The notes beneath the pieces were generated by a model. It searched no databases and was not told the origin of the DNA. It saw only the letters and a list, made by a program, of their open reading frames with translations. The position numbers were made by a program, and so were the translations under genes. Shown one piece after another: positions 23,829 to 32,416 of a DNA stretch of 35,201 nucleotides (the stretch's first letter is position 1; the number at the start of each line of letters is the position of its first letter). The stretch comes from an uncultured Lachnospiraceae bacterium (GTDB lineage: Bacteria; Bacillota; Clostridia; Lachnospirales; Lachnospiraceae): NCBI GenBank assembly GCA_947179245.1, contig CAMXBD010000019.1, forward strand, positions 1-35,201. Direction: 5' to 3'.

Positions 23829-24083
23829 CTACTTAGAGTAGACAGTCTTCGCACTGATACCATCCAGTCTCCCGATTTTACCGGAGAGTGCACTGATGAT
23901 ATCCTGCGGTGCATCTACCGCCACGCTGATAATATTCACACCCTTTTTGTGGTACGGAATCCCCATTCTCCCCACAATATATTCCCCATACTCATGTAAC
24001 AGTCTGTTAAGCTGTTCTACAGACGCCTCTTTTTCCACAATAATGCCAATCAGTGCAATTCTTGTATTCATATATTCCGCCAT
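23829..24083 (-). CDS. TM1266-type putative iron-only hydrogenase system regulator
   Basis: This 84-residue protein closely follows the TM1266 family: TRIALIGIIVEKEASVEQLN, then LLHEYGEYIVGRMGIPYHKK, then NIISVAVDAPQDIISALSGK and a glycine/leucine-rich end. Family members have a NikR-C/ACT-like ferredoxin fold and are often encoded near [FeFe]-hydrogenase maturation genes, hence the predicted regulatory role; direct evidence is lacking. No hydrogenase gene is in this window. The ATG at 24083 has GGAG six bases upstream; a TTG four codons earlier lies on that site. The terminator of the preceding gene runs directly into this ribosome binding site. Confidence 0.9.
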   Translation of the reverse strand: MAEYMNTRIALIGIIVEKEASVEQLNRLLHEYGEYIVGRMGIPYHKKGVNIISVAVDAPQDIISALSGKIGRLDGISAKTVYSK

Positions 24084-24093
24084 ACCTTTCTCC

Positions 24094-24125
24094 AAAAACG
24101 GGATACCCGGAAACCGGATATCCCG
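24094..24125 (-). terminator. Terminator after the MORN gene, abutting the next RBS
   Basis: On the minus strand CGGGATATCCGG-TTT-CCGGGTATCCCG, a near-perfect stem with one small mismatch, is followed by TTTTT and then at once by the GGAG ribosome binding site of the TM1266-like gene. It ends the MORN-protein transcript, and any RNA reaching the TM1266-like gene from upstream must pass it. Confidence 0.88.
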
Positions 24126-24164
24126 CTTTAAATACTATTCGTTCCTCAGTCGATCACCGTTTAC

Positions 24165-25364
24165 CTATTTCTCATCTGTCTTAAGCAGTTCTCTCAATCC
24201 TTGATTCTTATTCTCCGACTTGTCAATATCAATACAGAGGGAATGATCATCATTTTTCCGCCATACAGCGCACTCTCCAATGGCACTCATATCTCTCCAC
24301 AAAGTGAAAACTCCCTTTTCAGTGACTCCGCTCCATTCTTCCACATTTCCTGTATAATCCACCGTATTCATATACAGTTCTCCGTCATATAAGCCTCCAC
24401 TGAAATTTCCTACAACATTCTGCAAAATTCTCTCATGAGCTTTCAACTTGGAAATATCCACATCGAAATGCTCCGCACCCTGCCCATCCGGCAGGTCATT
24501 TGCCCATGAACCGGCATAACTGTGCGCAATATACTTACCCATAGCGTTGCTTTTATTGATCTTACCTATATAGAATCTATACCATGTACCCGTGCCGCTT
24601 CTGACACCGTCAACCCATTCTCCATAGTAGTAACTGTTATTTTCATAAATTGCAAGTCCCTGTCCATCCGGTCTTCCATCGCTGTTCACATCACCTTTAT
24701 AGTAATATTGATCTGTATTTTTCAATTCCTCAGACAGTTTTACATACCTTTTCAAATGAGCTAAATCCCAGATTGCGTCCTGATTATTATCTGCAAAATA
24801 CGGGAGCGCTTCATTTAATATAAATTCCTTACTGTAGGATATGTCATTTTCATCTTCAACATCAACAACAACCGCAGTTTTATCGCCATCCACTGACACG
24901 GGCGCTGTCTCCGGCTCCGTTTCTTCCTCAACAGTATGCTGAGGCGTTTCCTCTTTGGGTTCTGACGTATCCACAGGATCGATCGCAACTGTTTCCCCTG
25001 ACAATCCCGCTACATAGTCATTCTGCTTCTGTTCCTGTGCATATTGTGTGATACTCTGCTGAAGATTATCATTGCCGCCTGTCTGCGCTGACTGTCTGCG
25101 GTTAGGCATAAACAGCAGTAATATAATAATACAGATCAATAAAGCCAGTATGACTCCAAGCAATACGGTTGTCATATAAGGTTTATGCAAAAATCCCTGT
25201 ACGCTCTCCTCATCCTCCTCTTTCTCCTGATCCAGATCTTCTATCGGAAATCCATCCTCTTCTTCCAATTCCTCGTATTTTGTCTGTTCAATACCTAAAT
25301 CCGATTTTAAATCTTCTCTCCAGTCATTCTCTTTTGTGTGATGATTCCTTTCCATCAAATTCAT
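24165..25364 (-). CDS. Membrane-anchored MORN-repeat protein
   Basis: This 399-residue protein has an acidic cytoplasmic N-terminus (about 1-60), one membrane helix (about 64-85, TTVLLGVILALLICIIILLL) and a long low-complexity Glu/Thr/Pro linker. The extracytoplasmic domain contains MORN-type motifs: YYYGEWVDGVRSGTGTWYRF and YAGSWANDLPDGQGAEHF, with weaker copies around GQGLAIYENN and FSGGLYDGEL. The topology predicts display outside the membrane. MORN repeats in bacteria are associated with lipid, glycan or partner binding, but the role here is unknown. The ATG at 25364 has only a weak CAGGTG before it. It is followed by a strong terminator. Confidence 0.87.
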   Translation of the reverse strand: MNLMERNHHTKENDWREDLKSDLGIEQTKYEELEEEDGFPIEDLDQEKEEDEESVQGFLHKPYMTTVLLGVILALLICIIILLLFMPNRRQSAQTGGNDNLQQSITQYAQEQKQNDYVAGLSGETVAIDPVDTSEPKEETPQHTVEEETEPETAPVSVDGDKTAVVVDVEDENDISYSKEFILNEALPYFADNNQDAIWDLAHLKRYVKLSEELKNTDQYYYKGDVNSDGRPDGQGLAIYENNSYYYGEWVDGVRSGTGTWYRFYIGKINKSNAMGKYIAHSYAGSWANDLPDGQGAEHFDVDISKLKAHERILQNVVGNFSGGLYDGELYMNTVDYTGNVEEWSGVTEKGVFTLWRDMSAIGECAVWRKNDDHSLCIDIDKSENKNQGLRELLKTDEK

Positions 25365-25437
25365 GTATCACACCTGCCTTCCTCATTTCTGAGCAGTCTG
25401 CATCTATGCTGCCGCCATATGTCCGGCATGTCTGCTG

Positions 25438-25737
25438 CTACTCCTCATAATCTAAACATGTTCTTCCTTCTGTCACGGTCTTGATATAACTTCCTGCCGC
25501 CACATGCGCCGGATGTACCTGATAGTTCTTTAATGCCTCTTCGTCCTCAAATACAGATATCAAACCTATATCCTTGTTGCTTGAAGTAAGCGGTTCTGTC
25601 ACTACATTAAGGGAAATTACACCTGATACCTGTTCCTTTACCGCTTCCAGCTCGTTCTTAATACGTGCCGCCGCTTCATGTTTCTCCTGTTGCGTCAAAT
25701 CTGCCTTAAGATTCCATAAAACAATATGATGTACCAT
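25438..25737 (-). CDS. Dabb-domain (stress-responsive A/B barrel) protein
   Basis: This 99-residue protein has the Dabb domain signature: MVHHIVLWNLKADLTQQEKH at the start, ISLNVVTEPLTSSNKDIGLI, then YQVHPAHVAAGSYIKTV. Dabb proteins form dimeric alpha/beta barrels related to plant stress proteins and small monooxygenases. Functions vary and cannot be assigned here. The ATG at 25737 has AAGGAGG at ideal spacing, and a promoter candidate at 25787-25815 suggests independent transcription after the nfn terminator. Confidence 0.93.
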   Translation of the reverse strand: MVHHIVLWNLKADLTQQEKHEAAARIKNELEAVKEQVSGVISLNVVTEPLTSSNKDIGLISVFEDEEALKNYQVHPAHVAAGSYIKTVTEGRTCLDYEE

Positions 25738-25786
25738 ATCATGTCCTCCTTATAATCATTATAAATATCATTCCTTAATAAACTAC

Positions 25787-25815
25787 TGTATAATTTATTA
25801 AGATTTTATGAGCAA
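25787..25815 (-). promoter_or_regulatory. Candidate sigma-A promoter of the Dabb gene
   Basis: The minus strand shows TTGCTC (25810-25815), a 17-base spacer and TATACA (25787-25792), immediately after the nfn terminator and about 45-50 bases before the start codon at 25737. Confidence 0.5.
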
Positions 25816-25827
25816 TTCCTATACTGT

Positions 25828-25856
25828 AAAAAGAGTCCGCCATTCAGACAGACTCT
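25828..25856 (-). terminator. Terminator of the nfnA-nfnB operon
   Basis: On the minus strand AGAGTCTG-N9-CGGACTCT (8 pairs with one G-U) is followed by TTTTT. It lies 56 bases after the nfnB stop. Nearer the stop a second stem, CAGATAC-ATA-GTATCTG (about 25880-25897), has no T-run and probably protects the 3' end. Confidence 0.85.
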
Positions 25857-25911
25857 CTTTCAAATAGTTTATCACATACATCAGATACTATGTATCTGGG
25901 AATGCGCATTA

Positions 25912-27300
25912 TTATTTGCTCAGGTATTCGTCAATGCCCTTCGCTGCCGCCTTACCGGCTCCCATTGCAAGAATTACGGTGGCTGCTCCTGTCACTGCAT
26001 CACCACCTGCATAGACTCCCTCTTTGGTGGTCTTGCCAAACTCTTCTTCTGCAACGATACATTTGTACTTATTTACTTCCAATCCCTTGGTGGTAGAAGA
26101 AATAAGCGGATTCGGTGATGTGCCTAAAGACATGATGACAGTGTCTACTTCCATCGTAAATTCAGAGCCTTCTATCACAACAGGGCGTCTTCTGCCGGAA
26201 GCATCGGGCTCACCCAATTCCATCCGCACACACTTAATCCCCGATACCCAGCCATTCTCATCCTCGAGAATCTCTGTCGGATTAGTCAGCAGGTCGAAAA
26301 TAATCCCTTCCTCCTTGGCGTGATGCACTTCCTCCACACGTGCAGGAAGTTCTTCCTCGCTTCTGCGGTATACGATATGTACTTCCGCACCGAGACGCAG
26401 AGCCGTTCTCGCCGCATCCATTGCCACGTTGCCGCCTCCCACGACCGCCACTTTCTTCCCTCTCATAATCGGTGTATTGGATTCCTCATCAAAAGCCTTC
26501 ATCAGATTGCTTCTGGTCAGATACTCATTGGCAGAGAATACTCCGTTTGCCTGCTCGCCGGGAATTCCCATAAACTTCGGCAGACCAGCGCCGGAACCGA
26601 TGAAAACTGCGTCAAAGCCTTCCTCCTCCAGCAGTTCATCTATCGTAACCGCCTTACCTACAACCACGTTTGTTTCGATTTTAACTCCCAAGGACATTAC
26701 ATTTTCAATCTCTTTGGCAACTACATCCTGCTTAGGAAGACGGAACTCAGGAATACCGTATACAAGTACGCCGCCCGGCTCATGAAGCGCTTCAAAAATG
26801 GTAACATCATATCCCATTTTTGCAAGATCACCCGCACAAGTCAGCCCGGAAGGACCCGAACCGATTACTGCTACTTTCTTGCCCTTCTTCTCTTTCGCAC
26901 CCTCCGGCTTCACATTATTTTCTCTCGCCCAGTCAGCTACGAAACGCTCTAATTTACCGATAGAGATCGGTTCGCCTTTAATACCTCTGATACACTTGCC
27001 CTCACACTGGCTCTCCTGCGGGCAGACACGTCCGCATACCGCCGGAAGCGCAGAGGACTCACTGATAATCTGATAAGCCGCCTCGATGTCTCCCTCTTTT
27101 ACTTTTTCAATAAATCCGGGAATGTTAATGGCTACGGGACATCCCTTGATACACTGTGCATTCTTACAGTTAATACAGCGGGATGCCTCACACATCGCCT
27201 CTTCTTTATCATAACCCAGACATACTTCCTCAAAATTCGTTGCACGTACCTTAGCGTCCTGTTCACGGACGGGTACTTTCTTTAATACATCTGTTTCCAT
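25912..27300 (-). CDS. nfnB: NfnB-type large subunit (glutamate synthase small-subunit-like oxidoreductase)
   Basis: This 462-residue iron-sulfur flavoprotein is of the GltD-like type. Eight cysteines (C42, C45, C50, C54 and C89, C93, C99, C103) supply two [4Fe-4S] clusters. They are followed by an FAD motif, VAVIGSGPSGLTCAGDLAKM, and an NADP motif, KVAVVGGGNVAMDAARTALR. Paired with the adjacent FAD/NAD-binding subunit it matches the NADH-dependent ferredoxin:NADP+ oxidoreductase NfnAB, which balances ferredoxin, NADH and NADPH by electron bifurcation in anaerobes. A stand-alone glutamate synthase small subunit is less likely, since no large glutamate synthase is present. Its ATG overlaps the nfnA stop by one base (TAATG). 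Confidence 0.92.
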   Translation of the reverse strand: METDVLKKVPVREQDAKVRATNFEEVCLGYDKEEAMCEASRCINCKNAQCIKGCPVAINIPGFIEKVKEGDIEAAYQIISESSALPAVCGRVCPQESQCEGKCIRGIKGEPISIGKLERFVADWARENNVKPEGAKEKKGKKVAVIGSGPSGLTCAGDLAKMGYDVTIFEALHEPGGVLVYGIPEFRLPKQDVVAKEIENVMSLGVKIETNVVVGKAVTIDELLEEEGFDAVFIGSGAGLPKFMGIPGEQANGVFSANEYLTRSNLMKAFDEESNTPIMRGKKVAVVGGGNVAMDAARTALRLGAEVHIVYRRSEEELPARVEEVHHAKEEGIIFDLLTNPTEILEDENGWVSGIKCVRMELGEPDASGRRRPVVIEGSEFTMEVDTVIMSLGTSPNPLISSTTKGLEVNKYKCIVAEEEFGKTTKEGVYAGGDAVTGAATVILAMGAGKAAAKGIDEYLSK

Positions 27301-28190
27301 TAGTCATTACCTCCGCAATTTCCGCATCCGCCGTGATGGGTATTTCCCTCCTGCGCTTTTAAGAATGCTCTTCCCTCTTTAGTCTTATAAATCTGCTGAC
27401 GTTTCATCGCCTGATCAAAATCCACTTTATGACCGTCAAATTCAGGACCGTCCACACATGCAAATTTCACTTCTCCGTCTACCGTCAGACGACAGGCACC
27501 ACACATACCCGTACCATCAACCATGATGGGATTCATGCTGACAATAGTCGGCAGATCATACTTCTTTGTTGTCAGGCACACAAATTTCATCATAATCATC
27601 GGACCGATAGCAACGCAAACATCATAGCTCTTACCTTCTTCGGTAATCAAATCATCGATTACTTTCGTAACCATGCCGCTTCGTCCATAGGAACCGTCGT
27701 CCGTCGTAACATAAAGATTTCCTGCTACAGCTTTCATCTCCTCTTCCATGATCAGCAGCTCCTTCGTCTTGGCTCCCACGATCACATCTGCATCGATACC
27801 ATGCTCATGCAGCCATTTCACCTGCGGATAAACCGGCGCTGTGCCCAGACCGCCTGCCACAAAAAGAATTTTCTTTGTACGGAGGCTTTCTATCTCTTCA
27901 TTTACAAACTCAGAAGGACATCCAAGCGGTCCGACAAAATCATGAAAACTATCGCCGGTCTTTAAATTTCTCATCATCTCTGTTGCTGCACCTACCACCT
28001 GCAACACGATCGTAATAGTACCTGCCGTTCTGTCATAATCACAAATGGTCAATGGAATACGCTCTCCATCCTCATCCATTCTTACAATAACAAACTGTCC
28101 CGGCTGACAGGATTTTGCGACCCTCGGGGCCTCAACATCCATCAGGTAGATGTTCGTTGTAAGTTCTTCAGCTTTTAATATCTTGTACAT
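27300..28190 (-). CDS. nfnA: NfnA-type FAD/[2Fe-2S] subunit
   Basis: This 296-residue ferredoxin-NADP reductase-like protein is often annotated as sulfide/dihydroorotate dehydrogenase-like. It shows the FAD-binding RIPLTICDYDR, the NAD-binding ILFVAGGLGTAPVYPQVKWL, and a C-terminal cluster motif, GMCGACRLTVDGEVKFACVD. With NfnB it forms the bifurcating transhydrogenase; this subunit is the NADH/FAD side. It ends in an extra HHGGCGNCGG tail with a possible additional metal site. The start at 28190, beginning MYKILKAEEL, is chosen because AGGAGG lies 12 bases upstream and the domain starts there; longer readings would run through the hairpin element. Confidence 0.9.
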   Translation of the reverse strand: MYKILKAEELTTNIYLMDVEAPRVAKSCQPGQFVIVRMDEDGERIPLTICDYDRTAGTITIVLQVVGAATEMMRNLKTGDSFHDFVGPLGCPSEFVNEEIESLRTKKILFVAGGLGTAPVYPQVKWLHEHGIDADVIVGAKTKELLIMEEEMKAVAGNLYVTTDDGSYGRSGMVTKVIDDLITEEGKSYDVCVAIGPMIMMKFVCLTTKKYDLPTIVSMNPIMVDGTGMCGACRLTVDGEVKFACVDGPEFDGHKVDFDQAMKRQQIYKTKEGRAFLKAQEGNTHHGGCGNCGGND

Positions 28191-28241
28191 ATCGCTACTT
28201 ATCCTCCTAACCTGATATCCCTGAATATTTATGCATCCTAT

Positions 28242-28301
28242 AGACATGACATAGTTGCACTGAGACTGTGTTTTTGATAGCCTTAGTGCAACTTCAAGTC
28301 T
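28242..28301. repeat. 60-bp covarying hairpin element, copy B
   Basis: This is the second copy of the element at 1034-1093, in the same orientation. AGACATGACATAGTT is identical, and the middle helix is AGTTGCACT/AGTGCAACT instead of AGTTATTCT/AGAATAACT, so three consecutive base pairs are exchanged together (A-T to G-C, T-A to C-G, T-A to A-T). The outer stem has one mismatch and the apical helix one mismatch plus a wobble. It lies in the nfnA leader, directly downstream of a candidate promoter, and the predicted transcript start falls a few bases inside its outer stem. Confidence 0.8.
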
Positions 28302-28302
28302 T

Positions 28303-28331
28303 ATCATATAGGAACTTCCCTGTTTTTGCAA
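28303..28331 (-). promoter_or_regulatory. Candidate nfnA promoter
   Basis: The minus strand shows TTGCAA (28326-28331), a 17-base spacer and TATGAT (28303-28308). Transcription would begin around 28296, at the edge of the hairpin element. This gives a leader of about 105 bases with the AGGAGG ribosome binding site at its end. Confidence 0.55.
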
Positions 28332-28370
28332 CTCTTTTTATTCAATGTCAAAAGATACCTGTTACTGATT

Positions 28371-29822
28371 CTATATGATAACAGCCACAAATTCGCCGTT
28401 TTCATCATATCCGAGCTGCGCCGCCTCACCTGTATGTATCTGGATCAGAAAAACCTTATCGGTACGGCTCAACATACCGGTTCCATCATCATAATACTCA
28501 TAAATCGTGTAGTAATCGTCCGCATATCCGATTCTTAATACCGAGCTGAATTGATAACTCAGCGTGCCGCTCTGCCGTTTGTTGTGTCCGGCAGCGTCTT
28601 CCAGATATCCTGTCTCAACCAGCCGTTCTACCAGATTGTTTACCGCCTGAGTTGTCGGAATAGCGTCTCTGAGAGTCAGCGTATACGTTCTCATAGTCAC
28701 TTCGCTGGGAACACCTTCTTCACTGATATTGACAAACTTAAACAGCGTTTTTCCAAGAGGCATAGGAATCGGCCCCGTGTAGGGTACGCTATCCTGCGTC
28801 GGCTCAGATTCATCGGTCGTGTAATAGATCTTACATCCTTCTACCCCTTCTACTGAGATCATCGTCGGTTCCGTATACTCTCCACTGTATAAATCTACTT
28901 CCGGCGCATTCGGCACAGACAAGTTGATAATATATGTCTTACTGACAATTTCGCTCTCTATACCATAATCATTTACAAAAAAAGCACTGATCGTATATTC
29001 TCCTGCCTCAAGGAAGAGAGGTGCAGTATATATTTCACTATTTTTAGTCGGTTTGCTCCCATCGGTCGTATAATAAATCGTTCCCGCAGTATTAGAGCTG
29101 AGTTTTAACGGAATCACTTCCGCATAACTTCCCTCGACGTAACTAAATTCCGGTTCCATGGCAAGATAACTCTGAAACATATTCACAATACCGGTCTCCG
29201 GACAATTCCTCAGCAGCTCATTGATCTGTCCATACAGACCCTGATTGGCATAGATTGTTATGATCTTATTGTAAGCTTCTTCCAAATCTTCATAGGAAAA
29301 ATTTCCTCTGTCTATAATCCGGTACAAAACATTGACCGCCGAATCATTATCCTGTTGTAAATAGTAATAATCCGCTTCCAGAAAAAGCAGTTTCGCCTCG
29401 TCGGGATAGCTTTGATAGGCTGCTTCCAGACAGGCTATCGCCTCATCGTAAGACTCATTTGCAGCATATTCTTTAGCCTTTGTAATCTGATACTCCACCG
29501 TTCTGATATGATAAGCATATGTGCCGTAAGTAACTAACGCCACAACAAAAATAACGACAAGACTTACCATCAGCCATATCTTTTTACCTTCATCGGCCGG
29601 GTAAGCCGCTCCCTCTACATCCTCCTCTTCTGCCTTTTCTTCTGTCTGTGATATCTCCTGAGTGTCTTCCCCTTCCTGCATCGCTGCAAGTGTGGATAAA
29701 GTTTCCGTTATGCTGTTTTCTATTTCCGGTTCAAAGTCTGGCACAATCTGAATCTCTTCTCCGCATTTCTCGCAAATCAGATGTCCTTCCATCAACTCGT
29801 TACCACAATGGGGGCACTTCAT
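28371..29822 (-). CDS. Zinc-ribbon, TPR and chitobiase-like-domain membrane protein
   Basis: This 483-residue protein begins with a zinc ribbon (C3-P-H-C6, C17-E-K-C20), then an acidic linker and one membrane helix (about 82-104). Next are TPR-like helices (about 111-200, with AANESYDEAIACLEAAYQSY). Two copies of a chitobiase/beta-hexosaminidase C-terminal-type beta-sandwich follow: AGTIYYTTDGSKPTKNSEIY (about 250) and GCKIYYTTDESEPTQDSVPY (about 335), and a C-terminal domain ends the protein. The zinc ribbon should be inside the cell and the repeats outside. The function is unknown; the beta domains are often found in cell-surface proteins. The ATG at 29822 has AAAGGG before it, and the gene follows folD by 34 bases. 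Confidence 0.9.
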   Translation of the reverse strand: MKCPHCGNELMEGHLICEKCGEEIQIVPDFEPEIENSITETLSTLAAMQEGEDTQEISQTEEKAEEEDVEGAAYPADEGKKIWLMVSLVVIFVVALVTYGTYAYHIRTVEYQITKAKEYAANESYDEAIACLEAAYQSYPDEAKLLFLEADYYYLQQDNDSAVNVLYRIIDRGNFSYEDLEEAYNKIITIYANQGLYGQINELLRNCPETGIVNMFQSYLAMEPEFSYVEGSYAEVIPLKLSSNTAGTIYYTTDGSKPTKNSEIYTAPLFLEAGEYTISAFFVNDYGIESEIVSKTYIINLSVPNAPEVDLYSGEYTEPTMISVEGVEGCKIYYTTDESEPTQDSVPYTGPIPMPLGKTLFKFVNISEEGVPSEVTMRTYTLTLRDAIPTTQAVNNLVERLVETGYLEDAAGHNKRQSGTLSYQFSSVLRIGYADDYYTIYEYYDDGTGMLSRTDKVFLIQIHTGEAAQLGYDENGEFVAVII

Positions 29823-29856
29823 AAGCCGTTCCCTTTCTCTCTCAATTACCTATGGG

Positions 29857-30699
29857 TTAGCGTATATCTCCAGCCTCAACGCAGTTATGCATCAGCATAG
29901 CTATTGTCATAGGTCCTACGCCTCCCGGAACAGGTGTGATGGCACTGCAGACCGGCGCCACATCATCATAATCCACATCACCGCACAACTTATTGCTCTC
30001 ATTGCGATGAATTCCAACATCTATCACAACTGCTCCTTCTTTAACATATTCCCGCGTGATCATCTTAGGTTTTCCTACTGCCACAACCAGAATATCCGCC
30101 CGCTTTGCTGTTTCCTTAAGATTTTTTGTCTTAGAATGCGCAACGGTCACAGTACCGTTTTCACGCAAAAGCAAAAGCGCCATAGGCTTACCAACAATAT
30201 TACTTCTCCCGATTACAACACATTCTTTGCCCGCAATCTCAATATCGGACCGTTTTAAGAGCTGGATAATTCCTGCCGGTGTACAGGATACGAAACCGGG
30301 CTGCCCGATGCACAACGCTCCCACACTCTGCGGATGAAATCCGTCCACGTCTTTTTTCGGATCGATCGCCCGAATGATCTCGTCCTCATCTATATGTTTC
30401 GGAAGCGGCAGTTGTACGAGTATTCCGTTGACCTCTTCCTTATCATTCAACTCTTTTATCAGTTTAAGGAGTTCTTCCTGTGTTGTCTCCTCCGGCAGTT
30501 CATATGCCAATGAATCAATTCCTATATAAGCACATGCTTTCTTTTTATTGCCTACATATACACTGGAAGCCGGGTCATTTCCCACCTGAATCACGGCAAG
30601 GCACACTTTGATACCTTTCGCGCTAAGTTCCTCAACTTTTATTTTCAGTTCATCCTTAATCGTAGCAGAAATTGCTTTACCATCAATAATCTGTGGCAT
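29857..30699 (-). CDS. folD: Methylene-THF dehydrogenase / methenyl-THF cyclohydrolase FolD
   Basis: This bifunctional enzyme interconverts 5,10-methylene-THF and 10-formyl-THF with NADP(H). The 280-residue length is typical. The active site SSVYVGNKKKAC gives Y48 and the catalytic K52, followed by GILVQLPLPKHID, DVDGFHPQSVGAL and the Rossmann signature VVIGRSNIVGKPMALLLL; PVPGGVGPMTIAMLM closes the family pattern. Together with formate-THF ligase just upstream it forms the methyl-branch entry from formate. The start has AAGGAG at good spacing. Confidence 0.97.
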   Translation of the reverse strand: MPQIIDGKAISATIKDELKIKVEELSAKGIKVCLAVIQVGNDPASSVYVGNKKKACAYIGIDSLAYELPEETTQEELLKLIKELNDKEEVNGILVQLPLPKHIDEDEIIRAIDPKKDVDGFHPQSVGALCIGQPGFVSCTPAGIIQLLKRSDIEIAGKECVVIGRSNIVGKPMALLLLRENGTVTVAHSKTKNLKETAKRADILVVAVGKPKMITREYVKEGAVVIDVGIHRNESNKLCGDVDYDDVAPVCSAITPVPGGVGPMTIAMLMHNCVEAGDIR

Positions 30700-30719
30700 A
30701 GAGTTTTTCTCCTTTCAAT

Positions 30720-32390
30720 CTAGAATAATCCTGTGATCATGCCGTCATCATTCACATCGATCTGATACGCCGCAGGTTTCTTCGGCAGCCCCGGCATAGT
30801 CATGACTGTACCGGTCAACGCAACTACAAATCCAGCACCAGCAGATACATAGACTTCTCTTACATTCATCATAAATCCTACTGGTCTTCCGAGCAACGTC
30901 GGATCATCAGACAGAGAATACTGTGTCTTAGCCATGCAGACAGGCATGCTGCCAAATCCCATTTCTTCTAATTTCTGCAGCTGCTTCTCTGCCGCAGGGG
31001 TATATGATACGCCGCCTGCACCATAAATTTCAGATGCAATCGTCTCTATTTTCTCCTTTAGAGAAATCTTATCTTCATATAATAATTTAAAGTGACTTTC
31101 TTTCTTCTCAAGCGTCTCAAGTACTTTGCCAGCAAGCGCGGTACCGCCTGCACCGCCTTTTTCCCACACTTCAGAAATCGCAAACTCACAGTCTCTGTCC
31201 TGACAGAACTTCTGCACATATTCTATTTCCGCCTTCGTATCAGATACAAAAGAATTCAATGTGACCACGATCGGTACGCCGTATTTGTGAAGATTCTCAA
31301 TGTGTTTCTCAAGATTCACGATTCCTGCCTGTAACGCTGTCATATTTTCCGCTGACAAATCACTCTTGGCTACACCGCCATTATACTTCAACGCCCGGAT
31401 TGTGGCAACCAGCACGACCACATCCGGCTTAAGTCCTGCCATACGGCATTTGATATCAAAGAATTTCTCTGCACCGAGATCAGCGCCAAACCCTGCCTCA
31501 GTAATAACATAATCCGCCATCTTGAGCGCAGTTTTGGTAGCCCGGATAGAATTACATCCATGTGCAATATTTGCAAAAGGTCCGCCGTGTACCAGCGCCG
31601 GCGTGTGTTCTAACGTCTGAATCAGATTCGGTTTCATCGCATCCTTTAACAGTGCCGCCATGGCGCCGACAGCATTTAAGTCAGCGGCTGTCACCGGATT
31701 TCCCTGATAATTATATGCGACGATGATCCGTCCGAGCCTTTCCTTTAAATCCGCAATATCGGATGCAAGACATAGAATTGCCATGATTTCAGATGCGACC
31801 GTAATAACAAAATGATCTTCCCTGACCACACCGTCCATCTTGCCGCCAAGTCCCACTACTACATTACGCAATACTCTGTCATTCATATCCAGACAGCGTT
31901 TCCACACGACCTGTCTTGGATCGATATTCAATTCATTTCCCTGCTGAATATGATTATCCAGAATCGCCGCCAACAGATTATTCGCAGAGGTAATCGCATG
32001 AAAGTCTCCGGTAAAGTGCAGGTTTAAATCTTCCATTGGAACAACCTGTGCATAACCACCGCCTGCAGCGCCCCCTTTGATTCCGAAACACGGTCCGAGT
32101 GACGGCTCCCTGAGAGCAATGACCGCTTTCTTACCTATCGCACCGAATGCCTGTCCGAGTCCCACACTCGTAGTCGTTTTGCCCTCTCCTGCCGGAGTTG
32201 GATTGATGGCAGTCACAAGAATCAGCTTACCGTCGGGATTATCTTGAATACGTTCGATATATTCATCTGAAATCTTAGCCTTATACTTACCGTATAACTC
32301 CAAATCATCCGGTTCCATCCCTATTTGTCCGGCGACATCCACAATATTCTTAAGTACTGCTTCCTGCGCGATTTCAATATCTGTCTTCAA
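30720..32390 (-). CDS. fhs: Formate-tetrahydrofolate ligase
   Basis: This enzyme makes 10-formyl-THF from formate, THF and ATP. The 556-residue protein has the P-loop-like segment [19 protein letters not shown] (about 65-83), [20 protein letters not shown] and [17 protein letters not shown], all strongly conserved in the family, and the C-terminal [20 protein letters not shown]. It starts with TTG at 32390, supported by GAGGGAGGG about eight bases upstream. It lies 26 bases after ftsK and 20 bases before folD, so the three are probably cotranscribed. This pair serves purine/fMet synthesis and, where the rest is present, the Wood-Ljungdahl methyl branch. Confidence 0.98.
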   Translation of the reverse strand: MKTDIEIAQEAVLKNIVDVAGQIGMEPDDLELYGKYKAKISDEYIERIQDNPDGKLILVTAINPTPAGEGKTTTSVGLGQAFGAIGKKAVIALREPSLGPCFGIKGGAAGGGYAQVVPMEDLNLHFTGDFHAITSANNLLAAILDNHIQQGNELNIDPRQVVWKRCLDMNDRVLRNVVVGLGGKMDGVVREDHFVITVASEIMAILCLASDIADLKERLGRIIVAYNYQGNPVTAADLNAVGAMAALLKDAMKPNLIQTLEHTPALVHGGPFANIAHGCNSIRATKTALKMADYVITEAGFGADLGAEKFFDIKCRMAGLKPDVVVLVATIRALKYNGGVAKSDLSAENMTALQAGIVNLEKHIENLHKYGVPIVVTLNSFVSDTKAEIEYVQKFCQDRDCEFAISEVWEKGGAGGTALAGKVLETLEKKESHFKLLYEDKISLKEKIETIASEIYGAGGVSYTPAAEKQLQKLEEMGFGSMPVCMAKTQYSLSDDPTLLGRPVGFMMNVREVYVSAGAGFVVALTGTVMTMPGLPKKPAAYQIDVNDDGMITGLF

Positions 32391-32416
32391 TCCTAAACCC
32401 TCCCTCTTTTCTTATC

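Noticed and set aside
26320-26952. 210-codon plus-strand open frame opposite nfnB
   Set aside because: It is antisense to a fully conserved Fe-S flavoprotein, its translation has no recognisable motif or domain, and no ribosome binding site precedes it.
25912-27300. Classical glutamate synthase small subunit
   Set aside because: No large subunit is nearby, and the gene is coupled by one base to an NfnA-type partner, which fits NfnAB better.
27429-27965. 178-codon plus-strand open frame opposite nfnA
   Set aside because: Histidine-rich antisense translation without family features; the minus-strand nfnA motifs occupy the same bases.
28191-28331. N-terminal extension of NfnA by 47 codons
   Set aside because: The extension runs through the hairpin element and candidate promoter, has no conserved residues and no ribosome binding site; the domain begins at the ATG at 28190 behind AGGAGG.
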